Assembly (NCBI GenBank): GCA_029547045.1
Contig: JAKPQL010000119.1
Span: forward strand, 1 to 64,000
Origin: Deltaproteobacteria bacterium
GTDB taxonomy: Bacteria; Desulfobacterota; Desulfomonilia; UBA1062
Direction: 5' to 3'
Length of the DNA: 64,000 nucleotides
Shown one piece after another: positions 8,500-16,678 of this stretch. The number at the start of each line of letters is the position of its first letter. The stretch's first letter is position 1. The notes beneath the pieces are model-generated. The model did no database searches, had not been told where the DNA came from, and was given only the letters and a program-made list of their open reading frames with translations. A program made the translations under genes and the position numbers.

Positions 8500-9471
8500 A
8501 TGGAAGAGATGCCGAGACAGCTGATCGATGCGGCCAGGCAGGGCAGTGAGAGGGCCCTCGCCCGGCTCATCTCGCACGTGGAGGACCGCAGGCCGGGATG
8601 GAAGGATGCCATGAAGGCCATGTACCCGCATACGGGCCGCGCGTGCGTCATCGGCATCACGGGCTCCCCGGGGGCCGGCAAGAGCACCCTGGTTTCCGAG
8701 ATAGCGCTCAGGCTCGCAACAAGCGGCCTCACCATCGGCATCGTCGCGGTGGACCCGTCGAGCCCGTTTTCCGGCGGTGCCCTGCTGGGCGACCGCGTCA
8801 GGATGCGCGGCATCAGCGCGGCGAGCGGCGTCTTCATCCGGTCCATGGCCACACGGGGCGTGCTGGGCGGACTGTGCCAGGCGGCCAAGGACGTGGTGCG
8901 CATCATGGATTTCGCGCGCAAGGACGTGATCCTCATCGAGACCGTGGGAGTCGGCCAGGACGAGATCGAGGTGGTGGGCGCTGCAGACCACGTGATGCTC
9001 GTCACCTTCCCGGGGGGCGGCGACGGCATCCAGGCCATCAAGGCCGGGGTCATGGAGATCGCGGACCTGTTCGTGGTGAACAAGGCGGACCGTGGGGGCG
9101 CCGATGAGACCGCCTCCGAGATAGCGGCAATGCTCGAGCTTTCCTCCGAGGGACAAGCCGGGAAGCCCCCGGTCTTCACGGTGTCCGCCCTGAACGGGGA
9201 CGGGCTCACGGACCTGACGGCCGCCCTCAGGGGGTACATCAACAGGAAGAAGGCGGGTCCTGTCCTTGAACAGGCACACGTCCGCCGCGAGATCCTGGGC
9301 ATCCTGGAGCGCGAGGTGACCTGTCTCATCCGGGAGCGGGTCGCATCCAACGGAAACATGGAGGCATGCATCGCGCGGATCATGGCGGGCACGAGCGATC
9401 CCTACACCGCGGCGGACGAGATCATCGCGCTTTTCGCCCCGGCATCACGGATAAAAGGGGGCATGCCATGA
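8500..9471 (+). CDS. meaB: MeaB/ArgK-family GTPase chaperone of the B12 mutase
   Basis: A 323-aa G3E-type P-loop GTPase. Walker A is GSPGAGKSTL, and VDPSSPFSGGALLGDR is the family signature. The base-recognition motif is NKAD. MeaB proteins load adenosylcobalamin and protect the mutase from inactivation, using GTP as a gate. It starts 12 bp after the mutase large subunit and overlaps the next gene by 4 bp (ATGA), so it is almost certainly co-translated with its client. Confidence 0.93.
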   Translation: MEEMPRQLIDAARQGSERALARLISHVEDRRPGWKDAMKAMYPHTGRACVIGITGSPGAGKSTLVSEIALRLATSGLTIGIVAVDPSSPFSGGALLGDRVRMRGISAASGVFIRSMATRGVLGGLCQAAKDVVRIMDFARKDVILIETVGVGQDEIEVVGAADHVMLVTFPGGGDGIQAIKAGVMEIADLFVVNKADRGGADETASEIAAMLELSSEGQAGKPPVFTVSALNGDGLTDLTAALRGYINRKKAGPVLEQAHVRREILGILEREVTCLIRERVASNGNMEACIARIMAGTSDPYTAADEIIALFAPASRIKGGMP

Positions 9472-10811
9472 GCGGAAACGGCGCAGGGTTCACTTCCCGG
9501 CTCGCGTCCTTCATCGTGAACACGGACGCGGCCGAGATCCCGGGGTCGGCATACGAGCACGCGAAGGTGGCGTTCATGGACTGGCTCGGCGTGACCTTCG
9601 CCGGCAAGGACGACCCCCTGGTGAAGATCCTCATCGAGTACGCGGACCTGGTGGGCGGAAACGAGCAGGCCACCATCATCGGCCATCAGAGGAAACGGGA
9701 TGTCTCGAGCGCAGCCCTCATCAACGGGAGCGCGTCTCACGCCCTGGACTACGACGATACCCTGGTGTCGTTCCTGGGGCACCCGTCCGTGACCATCTTC
9801 CCGGCCCTGCTGGCATTGTCCGAGTGGAAGGGCATGTCAGGGAAGGACTTTCTCAGCGCCTACCTCATCGGCCTGCAGACCGGCGGCACCGTGGGGGCGT
9901 GCGCGAGCCTGGACCACTACCTGGCGGGGTGGCACGCGACCTCGACGCTCGGCCACCTGGCATCCGCGGCGGCCTGTGCGCGGCTCCTGGGACTGTCCGA
10001 GCAGCAGACCGTGTACGCGCTGGGCATCGCCGGGACGCAGGCCTCCGGGCTGAAGCGGGTGTTCGGGACCATGTGCAAGCCGTTCCACGCGGGCAGGTCT
10101 TCCCAGGCGGGCCTCATGGCCGCGCTGCTGGCCGAGAAGGACTTCACGAGCGCTCAGGACATCCTGGAGGGGCCCCAGGGCTTCTTCGAGGCGCTCAGGG
10201 GCAAGGTGAACGAGGACATCGTGGGCCTCCTGGGCCTGGGGTGGGACGTGGTGAACCTGTCCCAGAAGTACCACGCGTCCTGCCACGCCACGCACTCGCC
10301 CCTGGAGGCGGCCTTGGCGGTGGTCAAGGGGGAGAACATCAGGCTTGACGAGATCAGGTCAATCACGGTCCATGCATCCACGCTCTCCCTGCAGGCCGCT
10401 GGAAAGACCGAGCCGGCATCCGGTCTCGAGGGCAAGTTCAGCATCCCCTACTGCGTGGCCAACGCCCTTCTCCGGGGCGAGACCGGGATGCAGGCCTTCA
10501 CGGACGAGAAGGTGAACGACCCTGCGGTGCGCTCGCTCATGAAGAAGGTCCAGGTGATCAACGACCCCGAGATGAAGGCACTGGAATCGCTCGTGGAGCT
10601 CGAGGTGACCGGCGGGAGGATCTTCAAGGCCTTCTCGGACATCCTCCAGCAGATCCCGCCGCTTACGGTGAAGCAGGAGCGCGTGGCCGCCAAGTTTCTG
10701 GACCTGTGCGGACCCGTCCTGGGGAAGAAAAGGTCGCAGGCCGTGAAGGATTCCATCGAGAACCTGGAGAAGGTCGTTGACATGGGGGACATGGCGGAGG
10801 GGCTCGCATGA
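9468..10811 (+). CDS. MmgE/PrpD family protein
   Basis: The 447-aa protein matches the family that includes 2-methylcitrate dehydratase and cis-aconitate decarboxylase. Landmarks are INGSASHALDYDDT, GHPSVTIFPALLAL, KPFHAGRSSQAGLMAA and YHASCHATHSPLEA. Members act on branched tri- or dicarboxylates and need no metal cluster. No methylcitrate synthase or methylisocitrate lyase is nearby, so a methylcitrate cycle is not supported. Its place between the mutase/MeaB genes and the alkylsuccinate synthase activase suggests it acts on a branched dicarboxylate made or consumed in this pathway, but the reaction cannot be read from sequence. It overlaps meaB by ATGA. Confidence 0.85.
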   Translation: MSGNGAGFTSRLASFIVNTDAAEIPGSAYEHAKVAFMDWLGVTFAGKDDPLVKILIEYADLVGGNEQATIIGHQRKRDVSSAALINGSASHALDYDDTLVSFLGHPSVTIFPALLALSEWKGMSGKDFLSAYLIGLQTGGTVGACASLDHYLAGWHATSTLGHLASAAACARLLGLSEQQTVYALGIAGTQASGLKRVFGTMCKPFHAGRSSQAGLMAALLAEKDFTSAQDILEGPQGFFEALRGKVNEDIVGLLGLGWDVVNLSQKYHASCHATHSPLEAALAVVKGENIRLDEIRSITVHASTLSLQAAGKTEPASGLEGKFSIPYCVANALLRGETGMQAFTDEKVNDPAVRSLMKKVQVINDPEMKALESLVELEVTGGRIFKAFSDILQQIPPLTVKQERVAAKFLDLCGPVLGKKRSQAVKDSIENLEKVVDMGDMAEGLA

Positions 10812-10860
10812 TGATGTGCGGCAGCAAAGATAGTGAAGTTTCATTACCTTTACAGCAGGG

Positions 10861-11847
10861 GTGACCGGGTTGGAAGGGTGCGTGCTCATCACTGACATCG
10901 CCAGGTTCTCGGTGAACGACGGTCCCGGGTTCAGGACCAACGTGTTCCTCAAGGGGTGTCCCTTGAGGTGCGCATGGTGCCACAATCCGGAAACCATATC
11001 GGCAGGGCCCCAGCTGTACTGGAAGCGCAGGCTCTGTGTCCAGTGCGGGGCATGCCTCGACGCATGCCCCAGGGGCGCCATCAGGCCGCCCGTCTCTCCC
11101 GAGCTCGGCAGGGACCCGGATTCACCCTGCCGGAAGATCGACCGGACGAAGTGCGACCTGTGCATGGAGTGCGTCAAGGCCTGCAGGTACGACGCCCTCC
11201 AGGTCGTGGGCAAGCCCATGAGCGCCTCGGAGATCCTGGACGAGGTGGAGCGCGACCGGCCCTTCTACGACAACTCGGGCGGCGGGATGACCCTGAGCGG
11301 CGGGGAGCCCACGGCACACCCGGCATTCTCCCGGGAACTGCTCGCGGGTGCGCGGGAGCGCGGCCTCCACACCTGCCTCGACACGAACGGCTTCTGCGGG
11401 TTCGAGGTCCTCGAAGAGCTCTGCGGGCTCGCTGACATCGTGCTTTTCGACCTCAAGCACCTGGACCCTGTCAGGCACTTCGAGAAGACAGGCGCAAGGA
11501 ACGAGCAGATCCTGGACAACCTCATGCGGCTCAGCAGGGTCCACCCCGGGATATGGATACGGATCCCCGTCATCCCGGACTTCAACGATGACTTTGCCTT
11601 TCATCGCAGGGCAGCGGCCTTCATTGCATCGCTGGGCGGTTCCGTCGGCAGGGTCGACCTGCTCCCGTACCACAACTGGTGCCAGGACAAGTACGACTGG
11701 CTCGGCACGGACTGGGCCTACCGGGATGTCGAGGCGCTGGATCCCTCTTTCCTGGAACTCCATGCGGGGATCTACCGGGAAACGGGGCTCGGGGTGACCA
11801 TCGGGGGATCCGGGTTCGAGGAGACCCAGACGGCGCACGGGCCGTGA
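10861..11847 (+). CDS. assD: Alkylsuccinate synthase activating enzyme (radical SAM)
   Basis: A 328-aa activase of the BssD/AssD/MasG type. The radical-SAM motif GCPLRCAWCHNPE is followed by two ferredoxin-like clusters (CVQCGACLDAC; CDLCMECVKAC) and SGGEP. It precedes the small Cys-rich subunit and the alpha subunit, the order seen in bss and ass/mas operons. Its job is to form the glycyl radical on Gly808 of the alpha subunit. The start is uncertain: GTG at 10861, TTG at 10870 or GTG at 10882 (after GGAAGG) are all possible. The 49-bp gap to the PrpD gene holds no recognised promoter, so it probably belongs to the long transcript from 6221. Confidence 0.92.
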   Translation: MTGLEGCVLITDIARFSVNDGPGFRTNVFLKGCPLRCAWCHNPETISAGPQLYWKRRLCVQCGACLDACPRGAIRPPVSPELGRDPDSPCRKIDRTKCDLCMECVKACRYDALQVVGKPMSASEILDEVERDRPFYDNSGGGMTLSGGEPTAHPAFSRELLAGARERGLHTCLDTNGFCGFEVLEELCGLADIVLFDLKHLDPVRHFEKTGARNEQILDNLMRLSRVHPGIWIRIPVIPDFNDDFAFHRRAAAFIASLGGSVGRVDLLPYHNWCQDKYDWLGTDWAYRDVEALDPSFLELHAGIYRETGLGVTIGGSGFEETQTAHGP

Positions 11848-11929
11848 AGGTGTTCCCCAGCGTCCGTACCGTGAGGAGTGAGAAGACGAACACAATTGTT
11901 CTCCATGCGAGAGAAGGAGGTGAAAGAGG

Positions 11930-12094
11930 ATGGCGACATGCAGTGAATGCAAGAAATTCTTTCCTCTGGAAGAAGACCGCAAAAGGGGTGACTGCGTCCA
12001 GAGGGTGATCGATCCGCGGCAGGCATACTACCAGGCGAAGCCGGTGACTGCGGACAAGGACGCAGCGAAGTGTCCCTCTTTTGAGAAGAGGTGA
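11930..12094 (+). CDS. assC: Small Fe-S subunit of alkylsuccinate synthase (BssC/MasC-like)
   Basis: A 54-aa protein read directly from the sequence. It has a GGAGGTG ribosome site at 11916-11922 and the start MATCSECKKFFPL. Four cysteines (residues 4, 7, 22 and 48) fit the HiPIP-like [4Fe-4S] fold of the BssC/TutF gamma subunit. The GDCVxR, YYQAKPV and C-terminal CPSF elements also match that family. These subunits cover the active-site entrance of the alpha subunit and affect its folding. The gene lies immediately upstream of the alpha subunit, the position of bssC and masC. Confidence 0.88.
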   Translation: MATCSECKKFFPLEEDRKRGDCVQRVIDPRQAYYQAKPVTADKDAAKCPSFEKR

Positions 12095-12145
12095 GGCAAC
12101 ACCCCCGTGGAATGAGGGGGAGACAAGGAAGAAGGGGAGTGAACT

Positions 12146-14644
12146 ATGGCGGCGACAGCTGAAACCGTGAAAGAGCTCGAAAAGAAACAGGAGTGGTGGT
12201 GGGCCGCGGAGAAGAAGCGCTCCAGGAGGCTCGACTACCTCAGGAAGGCCATGTGGAAGAAGGGCGCCATCGGCGGCCTGTACCCCGCTGGCCTGCAGAT
12301 TGACCTCGAACGGCCCGTGATGCAGACCGAGAAGGCGAAGGAGCTCGAGTCCTCGGCGGACCCCTATGTCATCAAGTTCGCCAAGATGCTCGCGCACGTG
12401 CTGGACAACAAGACCATCTTCATCACGGACCGCTCCCAGCTCGTGGGTTACCTGGGGAGCGCCCCCAACATGATCACCTGGGATCCGACCCTGGCCGCGA
12501 TCCTGAACCACGAGGTCTTCAACGACCCGGATTCCCTCCCGCAGCCACTGGACGAAAGCCTGAAGGTCATCCGGGACGTCACGAACTACTGGGGAGGCAA
12601 GTCGGATCTGGACAAGATACTGCCCCACATGGATCTCGGCGATGTCATGAAGGTCCTCTCGGGTGCCATCGGCTGGGGGGTTCCGCTCGGCCGGGGCGGA
12701 TATTCCGGCAAGGACTACGAGTACATCATGACCGGGGTGCGGGCCTTCGAGGACATCATCGAGGAACTGGACAGGAGGATCGACGAGGCGGACGCCAGGT
12801 CGCACCGGTTCGATGCCTCCAGGGAGATCAGCGACCTCATCGACAAGATCAACAACTGGGAGGCCATGAAGATCACGCTCGAGGCAGGCATCCGGCACGC
12901 CAGGCGCTATGCCCGGCTGGCCAGGATCATCGCGGAGAACTTCGAGTCCGATGCGGTACGGAGAGAGGAGCTGGTCAGGGTGGCCGAGACCTGCGAGCGC
13001 GTCCCTGCGAAGCCACCCAGGACCCTGCAGGAGTCCCTCCAGTATGACCTCTTCATCCAGCTCTTCAGCAGGAACGAGGCCATCGAGGGTGCATGGCCGG
13101 CCAGGCCCGACTTCTACCACGGACCGTACTACGAACGGGACGTGAACATCAGAAAGACCCTGACCAGGGAGGAGGCCCTGGACCTGGTGGGCGAGTTCCT
13201 CATCCGGGCCGCCGAGGTGTCCCAGTACAAGCCCAAATGGGCCAGGGAGGGCCTCCAGGGCATCGAGGGGACCTGGGTATGGACGCTGGGCGGCGTGAAG
13301 AAGGACGGCAGCGACGCGTGCAACGGTATGACCATCGCGCTCCTGCAGGCAGCACGGCTGGTCAGGGTGGCGAACCCCACCTTCGCGTTCCGGTGGCACC
13401 CCAAGGTCTCCGACGAGGTCATGCGGGAGTGCTTCGAGTGCATCCGCCAGGGCCTGGGGTACCCGTCCATGCGCAACGACCCGGTCCTCGTGGCGAACGC
13501 CATGCACTGGCACGGCCACCCCATCGAGGAGGCCCGGCTCTGGGTGCACCAGGCGTGCATGTCGCCGTCGCCGGCCACCAAGCACGGGTTCCAGCCCATG
13601 CGCATGGCCAACGCCACGGCCAACTGCGCCAAGATCATCGAGTACGTGTTCACGAGCGGGTACGACCACGTGGTGAACCTGCAGATCGGCGCCGAGACGC
13701 CGCCGGTGGAGACACTCGAAACCTACGAGCAGTTCTTCGACGCCTGGGTCACCCAGATGAAGACCATCTTCACCATCCTCGTGCGCCCGGTGAACCGCGC
13801 TCGGATCCTGGCGCCCAAGCTCACCCCGCGGCCGTTCCTCTCGGCGGTTTCCGAGCGCTCGGTGGAGAGCGGGCTCGACGTTTTGGAGCCCTCCATCAGC
13901 CGGGGCAACGCGTGGATCACGGCGTTTACCTGGGTGGAGAACATAGACAGCCTGGCCGCGGTGAAGAAGCTCGTGTTCGAGGAGAAGAAGTACACCATGG
14001 CCGAGCTCAAGGAGGCCCTCCTGAACAACTGGGAGGGCAGGGAGGAGATGCGGCTCGACTTCGTGCGGAACGCGCCCAAGTGGGGCAACGACGACGACTA
14101 CGTGGACTCCATCATGCTCGACTGTCTGAAGGCGGCATCCGAGTTCTCCCACGAGATCAAATGCCCGAGCGGCAACAACTGGCCCATTCTGCCCGAGAAC
14201 GTGAGCGGGAACATCCACTACGCGAACATCGTGGGCGCGCTTCCCAACGGCAGAAGGCTCGGCGACGCGCTCTACGACGGGGGCATATCCCCTGGCCCGG
14301 GCCTCGACAAGAAGGGGCCCACCGCGGTGCTCAAGTCGTGCTCCAAGATCGACCACGTCACCAACGGCAGGGCCTTCCTGCTGAACCAGCGGCTGTCGCC
14401 CACCCAGCTCTCGGGCGAGAAGGGCTACCAGCTCTGGAAGACCTACATGAAGACCTGGGCGGACCTGGGCATCGACCATGTCCAGTTCAACTGCGTGTCC
14501 GACGAGACGCTGCGGAGCGCCCAGCGGGACCCCGAGAAGTACCAGGAGGTGATCGTGCGGGTGGCGGGCTACAGCGCCCACTTCGTGGACATCAGCCGGA
14601 AGACGCAGGACAACATCATCCAGCGGACCGTGCAGGGGTTGTAG
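12146..14644 (+). CDS. assA: Alkylsuccinate synthase catalytic (alpha) subunit, glycyl radical enzyme
   Basis: An 832-aa glycyl radical enzyme of the X-succinate synthase group (AssA/MasD). The thiyl cysteine is Cys471 in WVHQACMSPSP and the radical glycine is Gly808 in RVAGYSAHFVD. Regions characteristic of AssA include GTWVWTLGGVKKDG, FAFRWHPKV and GFQPMRMANATANCAK. The enzyme adds a secondary carbon of an n-alkane to fumarate to form (1-methylalkyl)succinate in the cytoplasm, the first step of anaerobic alkane oxidation. It is flanked by its activase and by small Fe-S subunits on both sides, as in mas and bss operons. The ATG at 12146 follows AGGGGAGTGA. A preference for alkanes over alkylbenzenes is inferred from resemblance to AssA, not proven. 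Confidence 0.93.
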   Translation: MAATAETVKELEKKQEWWWAAEKKRSRRLDYLRKAMWKKGAIGGLYPAGLQIDLERPVMQTEKAKELESSADPYVIKFAKMLAHVLDNKTIFITDRSQLVGYLGSAPNMITWDPTLAAILNHEVFNDPDSLPQPLDESLKVIRDVTNYWGGKSDLDKILPHMDLGDVMKVLSGAIGWGVPLGRGGYSGKDYEYIMTGVRAFEDIIEELDRRIDEADARSHRFDASREISDLIDKINNWEAMKITLEAGIRHARRYARLARIIAENFESDAVRREELVRVAETCERVPAKPPRTLQESLQYDLFIQLFSRNEAIEGAWPARPDFYHGPYYERDVNIRKTLTREEALDLVGEFLIRAAEVSQYKPKWAREGLQGIEGTWVWTLGGVKKDGSDACNGMTIALLQAARLVRVANPTFAFRWHPKVSDEVMRECFECIRQGLGYPSMRNDPVLVANAMHWHGHPIEEARLWVHQACMSPSPATKHGFQPMRMANATANCAKIIEYVFTSGYDHVVNLQIGAETPPVETLETYEQFFDAWVTQMKTIFTILVRPVNRARILAPKLTPRPFLSAVSERSVESGLDVLEPSISRGNAWITAFTWVENIDSLAAVKKLVFEEKKYTMAELKEALLNNWEGREEMRLDFVRNAPKWGNDDDYVDSIMLDCLKAASEFSHEIKCPSGNNWPILPENVSGNIHYANIVGALPNGRRLGDALYDGGISPGPGLDKKGPTAVLKSCSKIDHVTNGRAFLLNQRLSPTQLSGEKGYQLWKTYMKTWADLGIDHVQFNCVSDETLRSAQRDPEKYQEVIVRVAGYSAHFVDISRKTQDNIIQRTVQGL

Positions 14645-14648
14645 TGCG

Positions 14649-14681
14649 CACAGGGGGGACGGGCCCCGTCCCCCCTGTGAT
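14649..14681. repeat. GC-rich hairpin between synthase alpha and beta-like genes
   Basis: CACAGGGGGGACGGG and its exact reverse complement flank a single C, giving a stem of about 14 bp with a 3-nt loop in RNA. It starts a few bases after the alpha stop codon and ends just before the ribosome site of the next gene. No T-run follows, so attenuation or an mRNA processing/stability element is more likely than full termination. Confidence 0.65.
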
Positions 14682-14704
14682 GAAAAACCGAAGGAGGCGT
14701 GAGT

Positions 14705-15073
14705 ATGGCAAGGATCAGCAGGGACGAGTACGCGAAGGCCTCGGGGGTGTTCGGCCTGGCTCCGGGCGGGGTCCAGAAACAGGAGGACCTGGAGAAGGTC
14801 CCGGAGAAGCCGTGCGGACTGTGCAGGCACTTCATGGAGAGTGCATGGTCCAGCGACGGGAGGGGGAGCTGCAAGATCCTCAAGGAGGGATCCGACATCA
14901 CCACCGACCCCCCGGTGTTCGTCCTGGAGGGGAAGGACGGGTACATGCTGCGGATCCTCACGGACGCAACCCGGTGCACGCACTACGAGCGGAACGAGTT
15001 CATCGACAAGGACGGGTACGAGTGCAGCGATCCCGCGTTCAGGCGGTTCATCCGGCAGCTGAGGGACAAGTGA
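14705..15073 (+). CDS. assB: Small Fe-S subunit of alkylsuccinate synthase (BssB/MasE-like)
   Basis: A 122-aa protein with a CxxC-x(18)-C-x(n)-C arrangement (KPCGLCRHFMES, GSCKIL, TRCTHYERNEF). This is the pattern of the [4Fe-4S] HiPIP-like small subunits of benzylsuccinate and alkylsuccinate synthases. Its position directly after the alpha gene matches bssB and masE. It should bind on the alpha subunit and keep it in an activatable state. AAGGAGG (14691-14697) precedes the ATG at 14705. The C-terminal half is longer than in the 54-aa subunit at 11930. Confidence 0.8.
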   Translation: MARISRDEYAKASGVFGLAPGGVQKQEDLEKVPEKPCGLCRHFMESAWSSDGRGSCKILKEGSDITTDPPVFVLEGKDGYMLRILTDATRCTHYERNEFIDKDGYECSDPAFRRFIRQLRDK

Positions 15074-15107
15074 CGGATTCGTGCGAGCGTACGCAAAGGA
15101 GAACAGT

Positions 15108-15338
15108 ATGAAGTGCACCGAATGTGGATTCGAGGCCCCCGTGGAGAAGTTCCGGTATCTGTACAACGCGCGCATCGACGCCCCCATCAGCATCAGGCAG
15201 TGCACGCAGTGCCAGGCCTGGATAGCGGTGGACGAGCTCAAGGGTGTAGCGACCCAGAAGGTCGGGCCGGGCGAGGCGCCGTGGGGCAAGTCCGCAGGGA
15301 TCGAGGGTCTGGCGGAGGATGTCAGGGGCCGGTCGTAG
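15108..15338 (+). CDS. Additional small zinc-ribbon-like subunit (MasB-like candidate)
   Basis: A 76-aa protein with two CxxC knuckles (MKCTECGFEAP and RQCTQCQAW) about 30 residues apart, a rubredoxin- or zinc-ribbon-like arrangement. Alkane-type synthases are known to carry one extra small subunit (MasB) that toluene-type enzymes lack. This gene, the third Cys-rich small protein beside the alpha subunit, is a good candidate. AAAGGAG precedes the ATG. The C-terminal 25 residues are low in structure (Gly/Glu-rich). Assignment as a subunit rather than an assembly factor is inference from position and size. Confidence 0.7.
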   Translation: MKCTECGFEAPVEKFRYLYNARIDAPISIRQCTQCQAWIAVDELKGVATQKVGPGEAPWGKSAGIEGLAEDVRGRS

Positions 15339-15446
15339 GATGGTTACCCGGGGACCGCTGGCCGCAGGGCCTGATGCCTCCACAGGCCAGGCGGCCGCGG
15401 CCCCCCTTACGGACGAGAGCTCAAGACCTCCGCAAGGAAGGGGTTC

Positions 15447-15800
15447 ATGGACCTGACGTGCCATGCATGCGGCTTCAGGGCGCACTATCTCGAGTTCGCC
15501 TACCTGTGCAGGAACGGGTGCCCGGCCTGCGGCGAGTCGGACCTGCGCCGGTGTCCGAAGTGCGGCGCCAGCTGCGTCTTTTCCCGCGCGGAGGCCCTCG
15601 AGGACGAGGAAGTCCGGATGAACGAGCTGGCATACCGGCTCTGGTCCATGAAAAGGACACAAGACCCCGGGGCCGTCAAGGAGGCGAAGCGGATCATCGC
15701 CACGCTCTCGAAGATGAACCTCAGGTGGAACATCCCCGGGATCAGTGAGCTTCTTTTGCACAAGCAGAAGGAGCTGTTTCTTGAGGCAGGAGACCTATGA
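15447..15800 (+). CDS. Zinc-ribbon protein of the synthase operon
   Basis: A 117-aa protein of unknown function. The N-terminal 55 residues hold three cysteine pairs (CHACGF, CRNGCPACG, CPKCGASC), probably binding zinc. The C-terminal 60 residues are helical and charged (EALEDEEVRMNELAYRLWSM onwards). It overlaps the MoxR ATPase gene by 4 bp, so the two are translationally coupled. That suggests an adaptor linking the synthase subunits to the MoxR/VWA machine. No recognised family was identified. Confidence 0.75.
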   Translation: MDLTCHACGFRAHYLEFAYLCRNGCPACGESDLRRCPKCGASCVFSRAEALEDEEVRMNELAYRLWSMKRTQDPGAVKEAKRIIATLSKMNLRWNIPGISELLLHKQKELFLEAGDL

Positions 15801-16669
15801 AGAGACTGCACGGTGTTGATCAGGATGTCTTCGACAAAACGGCGGCCGTGCCGGAGCCCGAGGACCACTTCTTCCTCAGGAGCGAGGTCATCGCCAACCT
15901 CGAGCGGATCGAGCGGCTCTCGCGGAGACACCCGGTGAACGTGCTCGTGGCGGGCAAGCAGGGCTGCGGCAAGTCCACCCTGGTGCGCCAGTTCGCGGCG
16001 AGGAACAGGAGGCCCTTGGCCACCTTCCAGATCGGCATCCTGTCGGAGCCGGGCCAGCTCTTCGGTGAGCACCGTCTCAGGGACGGCCAGACCTTCTACC
16101 AGGAATTCCTCTTCCCGCAGGCCATCAGGACGCCCGGGTGTGTCATCCACCTGGAGGAGATCAACCGGCCCGAGCACCCCAAGGCCCTGAACATGCTCCT
16201 GTCCGTCCTGGCCGAGGACAGGAGCGCCTGGCACGACGAGCTCGGGCACGTGCATGTGGCCGACGGCGTGGTCTTCTTCGCCACGATGAACGAGGGTGAC
16301 GAGTTCGTCGGCACCGAGATGCTCGATGCGGCGCTGCGTGACCGGTTCTACGTCACGATGCTCGACTACCTGCCCGCCGAGGTCGAGACAGAGGTGCTCC
16401 AGCTCAAGGGCTCCGTGTCCGGGGCGGATGCGCTCACCATCGTGAACGTGGCGAACAGGCTCCGCAGCAACAGGAACGAACCCATGACGGTGTCCACCCG
16501 GCACACCCTCATGATCGCCGAGATGGTCTGTGTGGGCGCGACGGTGAAGGAGGCCTTCATGCACAGCCTCCAGGTGAACCCGGACGTGCTGGAGTCGGTC
16601 CTGCTGTCGCTCCACGTGGAGCTCGGGCTCCGGGAGAAAGAGGCCCCCGGCCGGTACCGGACATACTAG
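15797..16669 (+). CDS. MoxR-type AAA+ ATPase (BssE/TutH-like)
   Basis: A 290-aa MoxR ATPase. Walker A is AGKQGCGKSTL, Walker B is VIHLEEINRPE and sensor 1 is FFATMNEGDEF. MoxR proteins pair with VWA-domain partners to remodel or metallate enzymes (NorQ/NorD, CbbQ/CbbO). Benzylsuccinate synthase operons encode a similar ATPase (BssE/TutH), so a chaperone role for the alkylsuccinate synthase complex is likely. The gene is coupled to the zinc-ribbon gene before it and lies 9 bp before the VWA gene. Confidence 0.9.
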   Translation: MKRLHGVDQDVFDKTAAVPEPEDHFFLRSEVIANLERIERLSRRHPVNVLVAGKQGCGKSTLVRQFAARNRRPLATFQIGILSEPGQLFGEHRLRDGQTFYQEFLFPQAIRTPGCVIHLEEINRPEHPKALNMLLSVLAEDRSAWHDELGHVHVADGVVFFATMNEGDEFVGTEMLDAALRDRFYVTMLDYLPAEVETEVLQLKGSVSGADALTIVNVANRLRSNRNEPMTVSTRHTLMIAEMVCVGATVKEAFMHSLQVNPDVLESVLLSLHVELGLREKEAPGRYRTY

Positions 16670-16678
16670 GGGTGAGCC

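Noticed and set aside
6318-9471. Interpretation of the mutase genes as only the propionate-to-succinate pathway
   Set aside because: Not excluded, but the altered active-site segments and the position in the alkylsuccinate synthase regulon favour a dedicated role.
11621-15289. A very long antisense open frame (over 1200 codons) opposite the synthase genes
   Set aside because: It mirrors the strongly coding plus-strand genes, is rich in His/Val/Gly/Arg as expected of a GC-rich shadow frame, and lacks recognisable domains or a ribosome site.
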